In this document: positions 20,645 through 29,837 of the stretch, in pieces
How the letters are laid out: every line of letters starts with the position of its first letter
How positions within the stretch are numbered: the first letter of the stretch is position 1
Origin: Paramacrobiotus metropolitanus
Taxonomy: Eukaryota > Tardigrada > Eutardigrada > Parachela > Macrobiotidae
Reading direction: 5' to 3'
NCBI RefSeq assembly: GCF_019649055.1
Contig: NW_026570315.1
Coordinates: 124,001-188,000, forward strand
DNA: 64,000 nt
Position numbers and translations under genes: made by a program
Notes under the pieces: model-generated
What the model saw: the letters and a program-made list of their open reading frames with translations, nothing else
Database searches by the model: none
What the model was told of the DNA's origin: nothing

Positions 20645-20963
20645 GGTCTGCTTCGGAGAAATAGGTTTCGAAAAACGAAAACGTTAGACAAATGATGTCG
20701 CAGCTGACTCTGTTGCCTGACTTTTATAGGTCGGCAAGCAGTAGCTGTCTTATGCAAAATTTTGCAAGTGAAAAGTGTGCTACTGGTTTTGCCTTGCGTT
20801 TTAGGGACAATGTTTTTTTGTACGTACGTGCAGGTGCAGAAACACGGTTTTGCACAGCACTTTGCTATGCAATTTAGGGAAAGTCTCAACTCGTACGTAC
20901 GTTCCTCCTCTGCAAGTTTAGTATAAAAGGACAGCGAAGCAACTCATTCGATTCATTTCAAAA
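20645..20963. promoter_or_regulatory. Divergent promoter
   Basis: TATAAAAG at 20,922-20,929 (plus) stands 35 bp before ATG 20964. A mirror TATAAAAG at 20,728-20,721 (minus) stands before ATG 20644. The 190 bp between them hold two GTACGTACGT self-complementary sites (about 20,819 and 20,893) and repeated TTTTGC(A/C) motifs, suggesting shared control of the two transcription units. Confidence 0.6.
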
Positions 20964-21467
20964 ATGGCTCTAAGGTGTGTTATCGATGCTGATTGGTTCG
21001 TTATAAACCACCAAAAGCACATAAAGCAATTATCGTTCTTCTGCCTGGAAAAAGGAGAAGTGGGACTTTATACATTTACCTTGCCGCGCAGTGCTTCTCA
21101 GTGCACTCGGGATTTAGAAAAACAAGCGCGCCACTCTCATGGATTGATCTGGCACATTTACGGTGACTACCGCCACAATTAGACAGCGGTGGTTTCTGAG
21201 AATATTTTTGAAAGAATCGGCCGACCAGCTGATGTCACCTTTTACGCCAAAGGATTGGAAAAGTGCCGCCTATTGGAAAAATATCTTCCGGAAGTCTTCA
21301 ATTTGGAGGATTATCACTGTCCAACGTTTCGGCAGCTAACGTCAGCGACCCAAACCACCCAGCGGAAGGCAATCATCTTTGGTTTGTGGCTGTACAAGAA
21401 TGGTGCGGATCACCAATGTTGTGGCCACCGCAAAGCTGAACTGCCAACTGAACCTGAATGTCATTGA
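20964..21467 (+). pseudogene. Conserved Polinton/invertebrate protein of unknown function, one in-frame stop
   Basis: Frame from ATG 20964 to 21,467 interrupted by TAG at 21,180-21,182. It has a strand-rich start, a HGLIWHIYGD motif, VTFYAKGLEKCRLLEKYLP, then FNLEDYHCPTF and a C-terminal DHQCCGHRKAEL. I know similar proteins as uncharacterised invertebrate and viral sequences with a possible RNase-H-like fold; this is from pattern, not alignment. Its 3' end overlaps the TBP-like gene by 68 bp in another frame. Confidence 0.5.
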
Positions 21468-21915
21468 AAAACGCTTGCCATTGGCCCAGTACACGCCTCG
21501 ATCATTTTCGGGGCTTCTTCTGAGTCGGATTGTGCCACCAAAAGCTCACTGTCAGCTGTATGTCAACGGTAAAATGACTGTGAATGGCGGAAAGAATTTG
21601 GACGAATCGCGTTCTTGGTTAGAATATTTTGTACGGTTGCTATGTAAAATTGGTTATAATTTTCGTGTTACCGATTTCAAAGTGGTAAATATTGTGAGGA
21701 CGCATGACTTTGGTCAGCGGTTTGACCTCGACCGCGTTAGTAAAACGTTAAATGTTTCGTATTTTGCTGATCGGTTTTTGGGTTTGCGCATAAAGTTGCC
21801 GGAATGTACTGCCATTTTATTTGCTAGTGGGCGCTGTAATTTTCTGGGCGTTAAAACGGAAGTCGATTTGACATGGGCAATGATTGATCTCGTGTTAATG
21901 TTGCCAATAAAATGA
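21400..21915 (+). CDS. TATA-binding-protein-like protein (two-repeat saddle), intact
   Basis: 171 residues from ATG 21400, the size of a full TBP core. Two direct repeats are visible. Repeat 1: VVATAKLNCQLNLNVIE, YTPRSFSGLLL, LYVNGKMTVNGGKNLDESR, LCKIGYNF. Repeat 2: DFKVVNIVRTHDFGQRFDLD, RFLGLRIKLPECTAILFASG, LGVKTEVDL. These match TBP strand by strand. Of the four DNA-intercalating Phe positions, three are Phe and the one in repeat 1 strand 5 is Tyr (LYVNGK). In eukaryotes TBP bends TATA DNA to nucleate transcription; here it may serve viral TATA promoters (inference). It lies between the divergent promoter unit and the 3' end of polymerase B. AATAAA overlaps its stop. Confidence 0.85.
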   Translation: MVRITNVVATAKLNCQLNLNVIEKRLPLAQYTPRSFSGLLLSRIVPPKAHCQLYVNGKMTVNGGKNLDESRSWLEYFVRLLCKIGYNFRVTDFKVVNIVRTHDFGQRFDLDRVSKTLNVSYFADRFLGLRIKLPECTAILFASGRCNFLGVKTEVDLTWAMIDLVLMLPIK

Positions 21916-21945
21916 AGTCGAAGGAAACTGCTTCATATTTTATTT
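21906..21945. terminator. Converging poly(A) signals of the TBP-like and polymerase B genes
   Basis: AATAAA at 21,906-21,911 overlaps the end of the TBP-like frame (stop TGA 21,913-21,915). On the other strand TTTATT at about 21,938 (AATAAA in minus sense) stands just past the polymerase B stop at 21,950. The transcripts must end almost back to back. Confidence 0.5.
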
Positions 21946-23929
21946 CCATTTATCGCGACGTATAACCATAAGGAAGCGTGATCCAATTGGCATCAACAAT
22001 TCTAAGCTTATCATACGTATAGCTCAAGCGTTTAGACAAATCAACTTGTTTAAGAGTCATTAACTTTTTCACACGCTGTATGCTGTCAGGGTACTCTGCC
22101 ACAAGAAAGTCCGTCTTCTTTTCTAAAACGTCCACCATTTTTTCAAAGGTGATGACTTCACTGGTGTGACCGTTCAGTGTAAAGCCTTTCACCTTCACAA
22201 CGCTCTTTCCATCATTGGCCTTGTAGGAGTAGGTCTTCGGGCCAAGGCTAACGAACTGACTGATGAACTGACCAGACTGCAGTTCGTCGGTGACGTCGCC
22301 AAGGAACTTGCCTGTGGGTGGAGTGGGGAAGCCAGGTTTATCCACGAAAATTATGGAGTCTACGAACGAAAAACATATACAGACTGCTTATAGAGTGGCA
22401 ACTTTAAAAGAATTTATACCTGTGTCGAAGTACAGCAGTCTATTTTGCACCTGCTTCATACACCCGTACAAATACAGTCGCGCCCAGCAGTAGTGAACCT
22501 AAATTAATTTTCATATTCATATCGTCAATACAACAGACAAAATACCAAGACATTTACGCTGCCAGTACGACATTTGTGTGGGGGTTTTGCTCCACAAACG
22601 GCAACTCTTTGGTGTAGGACAGCTGCAGTACGTCATCGCTGAACATGTCCCAGGAGTGAATGTGGTACTCTCCGGAAAGGAGCATCCGGTTAAATTCTTC
22701 CGGACTGGTGATGTACTTGGTGTTCCGCTTGTTGCCTTGCATACCAAGACGACCCCAAAAGCTACAAGTACTTCCGTGCACACTAAGTAATACGTTGCTT
22801 CAGATTATAGCAAGAGATGAATACCTGTTTAAACATAATTTGGCTAACGCCCTCATGCCCGGGTTATTTTCAATCTTGTCGCTGTCCAGCTCGATACCTT
22901 CGTGCCCGTGAAAGTCCCGCAGGTATTAGTCCTTCTGTTGGTCTGTGACGACATAGGCCGGCCATCCGCTCGCTTCAGTTTTGATCTTCAGGAACCGGTC
23001 AACGTAGTCCGCAAACAATCGTTCTTTAGACTGTTCAAAATGCCACACTTCGAAAATCTTCACAACCGAATAGCCCCGATCAATTGCTGCATGAAGCTCC
23101 GGTGTACCTAAAAATGTTTAGTGGGGGTTTCTGTGGGGGTTTACCGTGGGTGTCCCGTGGGTGTCTACTGTCACTTACACCATGTCCCCGTCAACGCTCT
23201 CTCATTGGCAGAATGCTTACAGGGGGCGTTCTGCTGTGTGCTGACGCAGGTCCGACAAATAGGAAATACAAGCTTTCCATTTGATCGATATGGCAACACA
23301 GGCAAAAACAGATCCGCAGGTGGCAAAATTTTGCAATGAATGATGCCAAAGTAATCCGTTACCAGGCCGAGATCTTTGAGGATGATGGTTGGATGCCCAA
23401 TTGGATAGTGCTTGTGCTTGTTGACATATGGATATTCGCTACAGACGTCGAAGTATCGGATTTTTTCATCGTCTTTCACGCTGTGGAAAAGCTTGGTGGC
23501 ATTGGTGCGGCCGCCGTAAATCGCATCCCGGGGATTGATAGGCTGGCAAACGGTGATTTCTTTCATAAATGCCGAAAAATCTGGCTCTTGCTTTACTAAA
23601 TCATCAAACTCGTGCTCCCAAATGACGCACAGTTCGTATCCCAAACTCCGGATGTGGTCGTTGCGCTGAAGCGTTTGTTCGTAGGTCTTGCTCATTGGCA
23701 AATTTCTAAATGGACGGATTGTATCACACGCAGTGCATTCTGGGCATCCATGGTACCAGCAACCGTGAAATTCAAAAACTTTGCCGGTGGCTTCAGCATA
23801 TCCATCCACACAGTACTGCCCGACCATGAACTCGGATCCGGATGCTTTCGTTTGTATTGAGCAGTTTTCTTACAGTTCCATCCATTGCAGCCACTTGAGC
23901 GCTTTTACGGATTGGTTGCGGTTGGAATG

Positions 23930-23980
23930 GTATCCCTTCGGTGGAATTAATCCATTGGATTAATTCCACCGCAGGGATAC
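23930..23980. repeat. 51 bp near-perfect hairpin inside polymerase B
   Basis: Arms 23,930-23,954 and 23,956-23,980 are complementary at 24 of 25 positions around a single T. One arm is the normal coding sequence (GLIPPKGY region), the other an inverted copy inserted beside it. Confidence 0.8.
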
Positions 23981-24724
23981 CTTGACGATGTTAGCCCTAA
24001 GGTTGGCCTTGAGGATGTTGGCGCGCCAGTACAGACCGCATAATCAGGCAATCGTCAATGAAGAAGAAAATGGACAGATTCCATTACTCATCCCGAGAAA
24101 CAAGTTGCGAAACTGCAGACAGCACTTGCGAAGAACGGTGACGTCGTTGCTACAGTACTCCACAAACTCCTTCCGGAAATCGAAGGTGTTGTTCTTTGCT
24201 TCTACTTCATCCTTGTACCAGGTTGCGAAGGATTCGCGGTCCTTCTTGCTCATAAACCGGTACCCGTACTGCTCCATGGAAGGGAACTCGGTCACTCGAT
24301 CCTAGTTTTCGGGTCGATTGAAGCGATGCGGGAACTGTCCTTTGGAAGTGTCCTTAATTCCGAATGTGGCCGGCCATTTGGACAGGCTCTGCGGATTGTA
24401 GTTAATGCTGTCTCGGAAACGAATGTTCAACTGTGGTACGTCCAGCTGCATAATCTTCCCGCCATTCAGGATCACTCGGGAAACAATGCCGTTGGTAAGT
24501 AACCAGTTGGTGATAAAGTAGCCATCAAAACCCTACAAAAAGCATCTTTACATTTACAGCTAAGCTACTGAAAGAGAACGAATTAGTTTAAAATTGTGAG
24601 CAATAATAAAATGGTCACGATGATCTTCGCTGAAAAGAAATCGGCAAAGTTGGTCGGTAACGTCACCAAGTGGTTCCTCCTCATTTGGAAAAATCCATTA
24701 CTCGCCCTCATCGTTTTGCACAAC

Positions 24725-25120
24725 CTAAAGCAACATAAACAAAAAAAACTAAATAATATCGACGGGTTTACACGTGGGTGTTCGCGCGGGTGTGCTCGTG
24801 GGGGTTTATTTGGGGTTTCGGTGGGGGTAATGGGTTTTCCTTAAAGGTTATATCTGCCCCAGAATTCGACTTTAGTTACCAAATGTTTTGTTTTAATAAG
24901 ATAATAATGCAATACTAGTGCCCTTGAAAAAAAATAATTAATTTCCCAAAAGGTTTTTCGAAGAGGCTTCATTATACAGCATAGTTAGATTTTAGAAAAA
25001 ACAATAATGTTTTGGAGGGGGAAAAGTAAAACGGATGTCATAAATTATTAACTCACATTTAAAAGGCAATGAGACAAATAAAATATCATTAGTTAAAGTC
25101 AAGAAGATTACCGCGCTTAC
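24725..25120 (-). other. Polymerase B intron 1 with ACACCCACGG-type repeats
   Basis: Donor GTAAGC at 25,120 and acceptor CTTTAG at 24,725. The segment 24,770-24,835 carries several C-rich ACACCC/ACCCCCAC motifs in the sense of the gene. The same type of motif fills the 71 nt intron at 23,108-23,178 and occurs in both TIRs. Confidence 0.6.
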
Positions 25121-26664
25121 AGCAAGGTTTGGGTAGAGCCGTCCGTCTTCGGCAACGTAGGTTTCAAAATCGAAAAACAGAAACTGAGCATCGTTGTACT
25201 GCATCATCTGGATGGGACCCAATATCTGCGGCTCCATGTAACACCGGTGATCGCTCAGGACATGATCCCGACAGGTCTTGCAGAATATCTCTCCGCAGCG
25301 GTGAGTGTTTTCTGGTTTCCGTTGCATTAGCGAATACACAGATCCGCAATGAATGCACAATCTTACTGTACTACAGATGCTCCGCCGGGTGCGAAATAAC
25401 TTTTCAGTACTTGGACCTAACTTATGATGATCGAAACAAGACTGTCCGTAAAACTTTCGCTTGCAGTCAGGACAGGTCAACATAACAGAGGAATCCATCG
25501 CACAAGCTGGACGAAGACACTGATTGCACTGTCCAGAACAACGATGGCTTCTTCGGTCATTGTAGCCTTTGTTGCACCTAAAGCACCAATAACTTCGCTT
25601 GAAAAATGCTGGCATGGATGTTAATAAATCAAAATGGTGATTATGTAGCAAAAGGCAGACGTGCTTCTCTTCATGCTTTCCACTGTACACAATGCTGCTG
25701 GCTTGCATTGTGCTTACAACAATGATCTGATAGCCAGGTAGAACGTTTTCAAAGGCCTGAAAATCCGCAATTGTGTACTCACGTTGAGGTAAACCGGCAG
25801 CGGCGATTATTTTTCTTGATTCGGAAAGGATTTCTCTTTTTCCCTTGGCAATTTTTCGGGCATATTCTTTCCGGTCATCGGCAAAGGCTTTTCCAATAAC
25901 TAGAGCTCGAGCTATGCAGATATCATCGTCATTATCAACTAAAATCACGGAGCTCATCTTACGGAGCTTTCGATACAGCAAAGGCGGGACATCGCGAACA
26001 CATCGACCAGAGGGAATCTCAGTATGCTCAACGGAAACCTCAAAGGAATCATCAATAATGCACTCCTGGTGTGAGTTGAGAACTTTGGAGATTTTAGCCA
26101 TCCAGCGTTCCACGGTCAACTGCGATCGCAAGGTCGCAGGTGTCCAGATAGGAAAGGACAGGTATGACGACTCCACAGAAACACGCACGTACTGGTGGTC
26201 AGCGATTCGGCATAAAACAACTCCCAAAATATAATCCAACACAGACACAATTATGGCCGTTGCATCACTAAATCGAATATTGTCCAGATCATGTACGCTT
26301 ACACGAAACAGTTTAAAGTGCATACTCTGCGTTTTAGAATAACAATAACCACTAGCTTCAACGGCTATACGTTCAGCCACTTGAAAATCAATTTCGACTG
26401 AACCCCCAACTTGAGATTCTCCAATCAACTGATTGCCATCATCAAACATGTCCTGATCTTCGGCCACCCAATCGTCCAATACTGCTAAGGCAGCAGCATC
26501 AATAAGGTCAGCATCAGATAATTCGTAATCCATTTTTAGAAGATTGCAAACTTAAAAACTAGAAAAACTAATCGGTAAATTTTAAAACGTAAGCAATTTT
26601 TGAAAAAAACACTTTCCTCAAAAATGAAATCGAGACTGCCGAAATTTTAGTCCGAACGAATTTG

Positions 26665-27892
26665 TCGCACCGAGATTTTATACTCGAAAAAACCTTGCGT
26701 TCCATAGCACTCTCCTATGCATTTCGCAGAAAGTAAAAACGTACGAGTGCAAGTAAGAGTGCAAATAAGGAAGTAATAAACAAGGAAGTAAATGTAAAAA
26801 CAGGTGCAATGATTTTAAAAATATGTCCGTGGGTGTATCCGTGGGTGTCTTTCGATACAGCGCTATGCGGTTGAGTAAATTGCAAAGTTAAACCGTTCCT
26901 TGCATTTTCAGAATTTCTGGTTTTGCACAGGATTAGTTCCAAAAATGCAAATGAAGGTCGTCTGCAAAATCAGACCAACCATGGCCGGTGTGATGTAATA
27001 TCCAAATTCCGTGTGCAAACCTGCAACGCTTGGCGTCGTAGAAAACAGGTCGTGTGCACAGGTTTGATTCCAGTGGTGGGTGTTTCGATAGGGGTTGCCG
27101 TGGGGGTTTTTAAAGTGTTCTTGTGAGCGGTGGTTTTCTAAAAGGTCGGATCCTTGAAGCTTACGCCCCCAAAAGGGGTGGGGCCCACGATGGGGTTGGG
27201 CCCCACGATGGGGTTGGGCCGTCAAAGGGGTTGGGACCCTAAAGGTATTGGGCCCCTAAAGGGGTTAGGACCCGTTGGGCTCCCCAATCCAACCCCCCCA
27301 AAGGGTTGGACTTTTAGACCCCCAAAGGGGTTGGGCTCCCGAATGGGTTGCGCCCCCAAAGGGGTTGGGCTCCCAAGGGTTTGGGCCCCCAAAAGGGTTG
27401 GGCCCCCAAAGGGTTGGACGTTTAGGCCCCAAAAAAGGCAGGGCCACCAGAGGGGCTGGGCACCTAAAGGGGTGGGGCCCCCGAAAGGGGTTGCCTCCAA
27501 GGCGGTTCGAATAGCCGCAAGTTGTAACGGTTAAATTCGAGTATGATGTCATCGCCTAGCGTTCCGTGTGCAAAGTTAAGCAGTTCGATAAACGTGTGAC
27601 GTCATAGTGGTGCGCCACGTGTGCAAAGTTGCAACGGTTCGCTACACTGTTAACCATAGATCTGTATGGGCTACAGTCCCTCCTATAGTAAAGCTGGTTC
27701 CATTTTATCGTTAACTATAGATCTCTATGGGCTACAGTCCCACCTATAGTAAAGCTGTTGTTAAGCATAGACCTCTCTGACAACAGACCCATTCAAGTAA
27801 CTGCCGCGTGGTTAAACTTGCTCATGGGGGGTTCAGGTAACGACACCCTTTCCTATGTTAATTTCCCATAGACGCCAGCCCTTTGTGCTGCT
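26665..27892 (-). repeat. Polinton right terminal inverted repeat
   Basis: Reverse complement of 11,268-12,428 with visible divergence. It carries the same three-part build (outer unique, CCAACCCC satellite at about 27,163-27,495, inner unique) but has an extra tandem copy of a block of about 60 bp containing CTACAGTCCC...TATAGTAAAGCTG (27,651-27,766). Inward TATAAA at 26,682-26,677. Ends at 27,892, next to GTCCTT. Confidence 0.9.
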
Positions 27893-27898
27893 GTCCTT

Positions 27899-28414
27899 CG
27901 AGATGGATCACCTCCACGATATTGCCACGCCGGATCGTATTGCGCTTGTCTGGACGGACTCCGAAGTCAGATAAAAAATCAGCATACAATGCCAGACGGT
28001 CCTCGGCGGCGGAAATTTTCGTGCCAACACCCATAATATAAGCCAGAGTGTAGGTGGGCTGCTCGTCCGGATTTCCACTGCAAACGCGGTCGACGACGAT
28101 AATCGGCGTCCCGCTCGCTGCTTTGTGTACACATCGGTCATGTTTAGCGCAACCTGTTCGCCAAGGTCAAAACAGTATCCTCCTGCTGGTGTTTTTGGTT
28201 GGATGGCCTGCATGGCGTCGGCGTGGTACTGCTCCAGAAGGCCATGGATATCGGTAAGAAGGCGGGCGAATGCTTCGGTGTCAGCGCCGGAAGCATTTGG
28301 GCGCACTTTTAAACTCACCTTACGTTTGAGTTCCGACAATTCTGCCTGCAACTGAGCAACCTGATTCCGCGGGCAGTTGGCCACCACATGACCTGTTTTG
28401 CCGCAGCAAAATCA
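27899..28414 (-). pseudogene. Gag-like relic with zinc knuckle
   Basis: Reading leftward: a CCHC knuckle whose first Cys position is TGA (28,412-28,414, followed by TTT TGC TGC), then GKTGHVVANCPRNQ and a coiled-coil-like stretch (QLQAELSELKRKVSL). A helical segment follows, then a frameshift at about 28,110, then sense in another frame (GTPIIVVDRVCSGNPDEQPT, FLSDFGVRPDKRNT) that runs up to the Polinton end at 27,892. It looks like part of a retroelement gag into which the Polinton inserted. The other side of the insertion shows no clear continuation. Confidence 0.5.
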
Positions 28415-28455
28415 AGTCAGCGAGGCGCTTGATGACGGTCACCGACCGATCCGCA

Positions 28456-28492
28456 TCACCGACCGATCACCAGAGCGGTGATCGGTCGGTGA
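28456..28492. repeat. Perfect 16 bp hairpin
   Basis: Arms 28,456-28,471 (TCACCGACCGATCACC) and 28,477-28,492 pair perfectly around AGAGC. A further partial copy (TCACCGACCGAT) precedes it at 28,440. Confidence 0.8.
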
Positions 28493-29014
28493 CGCGGACG
28501 CGAGAAGGACGGCATAAGATCGCCGTCAGTTTACCCGTAGGTGGTTGTCGGACGAAGAAAATCTCAGCGGGATGCATTTCTGGCAGCCGCTGCCTGGTGA
28601 TCACGGTGTGATGGCTGGCCATACGAAGGGCTTCGCTCTCCCTCTTTGCCACTGTATCCGCGCGTGAAGCGCTTCGACTGACGGTCTATTTCGGTCGGAT
28701 CAACTGGTATTAATGGAATGGGATAAAAGCACGACAAATTTCGGAGAGGTTTTGCGGATATGTCAAAGGTAAAAAAACTGTTGTAAGATGCTGGTTAGCG
28801 GTTGGTGACCAACGCGGTTCTCCGGAGGAGGCCGTTAAACGACTGTTTCAGCCATCGGCGAATTACTGCGACGATCGGACAGACGAGAGTTTTCTGCGAC
28901 CAGCTTCAAATTCTTGGCCTGCAGCTGGGCAAATACAGATCCTGGAAAACACGTTCATCCTTCGCAATTGGAGTACGACCAAGGGCGGTTGGCGACACCG
29001 TAGAAATGCCGGCT
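28493..29014. other. Unassigned stretch
   Basis: Short open frames on both strands without recognisable content; probably more retroelement relic. Confidence 0.3.
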
Positions 29015-29123
29015 GCCGATCACTTCGGCCGTTTTCATTTCGGCCAAAGTTTTCGGCCGCCATCCACTTCGGCCGTCATTCAGTTCGGCCACCGATCACT
29101 TCGGCCACAGTAAATTTCGGCCG
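29015..29123 (-). repeat. Short tandem array of GGCCGAAATG-type units (left)
   Basis: Seven units of about 13-16 bp, each containing TTCGGCC (GGCCGAA on the minus strand). A matching array in opposite orientation lies at 44,325-44,455; both end outward in GGCCGAAGTGATCGG. Tandem subunits in inverted termini are known from foldback and Phantom-type MULE transposons (possible origin, not proven). Confidence 0.65.
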
Positions 29124-29837
29124 ATGCTTATTTTAGTTTGATTTACAAGAAAACGTTACTTTCGATATAAATTTATTGGTAACTTAAAGCCATTTAATCA
29201 AAAAAGTGATAGCAAATGGCCGCGTTCATATCATTAATTTTTGCACGCACAATGTGTTCGAGCAGTTCTTGAAGTATCACTGTCACCTTCATGTCTCCCT
29301 TTCGATGACGCGAAGTGACAAAGTCTACCGGGGGAGTACTGAAAACCTAACCGTAAGATACCTAGGAAAACAAAGAAAATAAAAAGAAATCTGAAAATCA
29401 TCAAATTAATCACCTAAGGATAACCCAGGAAAACCCATGAAAACATAAGGAAATAAAAAAAACCTATGAAATAACAAATCTAAGAAAACCTAAGAAACCT
29501 AAAAAACCGGAAAAACCTAAGAAACTTAAAAACCTAAGTTAATGTGTTGCTACTCTTGTATCTTTTACCATGGCGGGAGGGGAAAGTGGGCATGTGGAAG
29601 CTCTCGGCTGGGAATCGGTGAAGCTCCGTATGCGCACCTGGTGTGTGCGCGCTTGCCGGTTTCCTTTCCCTGCACCTCAAACCCCAAACAAAACCCCAAA
29701 TAAGGGGAAGCCGGAAAGTGGAGCCGCTGAGTTTGGTCCCTGAATGCCGGTTCCGTTTCGCGAGGTCATAGACGGCGCTTCGGTAACAGGATTAGCAACG
29801 ATGTGGGGGGTTAGGATGGCCAAGATAAGCAGGTAGG
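29124..29837. other. Non-coding tail of the left gag-like copy
   Basis: 29,340-29,550 is A-rich with many AACCTAAGAAA-like units on the plus strand. 29,560-29,830 is GC-richer with no gene. No counterpart of this tail remains beside the right copy. Confidence 0.4.

Larger units (their letters stand above)
21950..26533 (-). pseudogene. Protein-primed type family B DNA polymerase, spliced but decayed
   Basis: ATG 26533. Exons by eye: 26533-25121, 24724-24587, 24532-23179, 23107-22825, 22782-22558, 22498-22420 and 22359-21950. Introns are GT-AG (396, 71, 42, 59 and 60 nt), except the 54 nt one at 24,586-24,533, which lacks a GT donor. The N-terminus holds a Cys-rich zinc region (WCFRCNKGY, CPDCKRKF). 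Exo I is FFDFETY, Exo II the FDGYFITNW region and Exo III YCSNDVTVLRK. Polymerase motif A is DVCSEYPY, motif B sits at GMRALAKLCLN, and motif C (DTDS) is split by the last intron. Breaks: in-frame stops at 24,698-24,700, 24,302-24,304, 23,870-23,872 and 22,926-22,928, a one-base slip in exon 6, and a 25 bp inverted duplication at 23,955. It cannot make an active enzyme. Confidence 0.9.
11268..27892. mobile_element. Polinton/Maverick (adintovirus-like) element, about 16.6 kb
   Basis: Both ends read inward AGCAGCACAAAG, the AG start being typical of Polintons, and continue as an inverted repeat of about 1.2 kb. The 6 bp outside the left end are GTCCAT (11,262-11,267) and outside the right end GTCCTT (27,893-27,898), a 6 bp target duplication with one mismatch. 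The content is diagnostic: A32/FtsK-type packaging ATPase, chromodomain integrase, double jelly-roll major capsid protein, minor capsid protein, adenain-type protease and family B DNA polymerase. Extra genes are an ANP32-like LRR protein, a TBP-like protein and several small unknowns. The copy is defective: an internal inversion, an integrase active-site loss, a protease frameshift and stops in polymerase B. Confidence 0.95.

Noticed and set aside
29015-29123. CRISPR array
   Set aside because: Unit and spacer are too short and variable, and the context is eukaryotic retroelement DNA.
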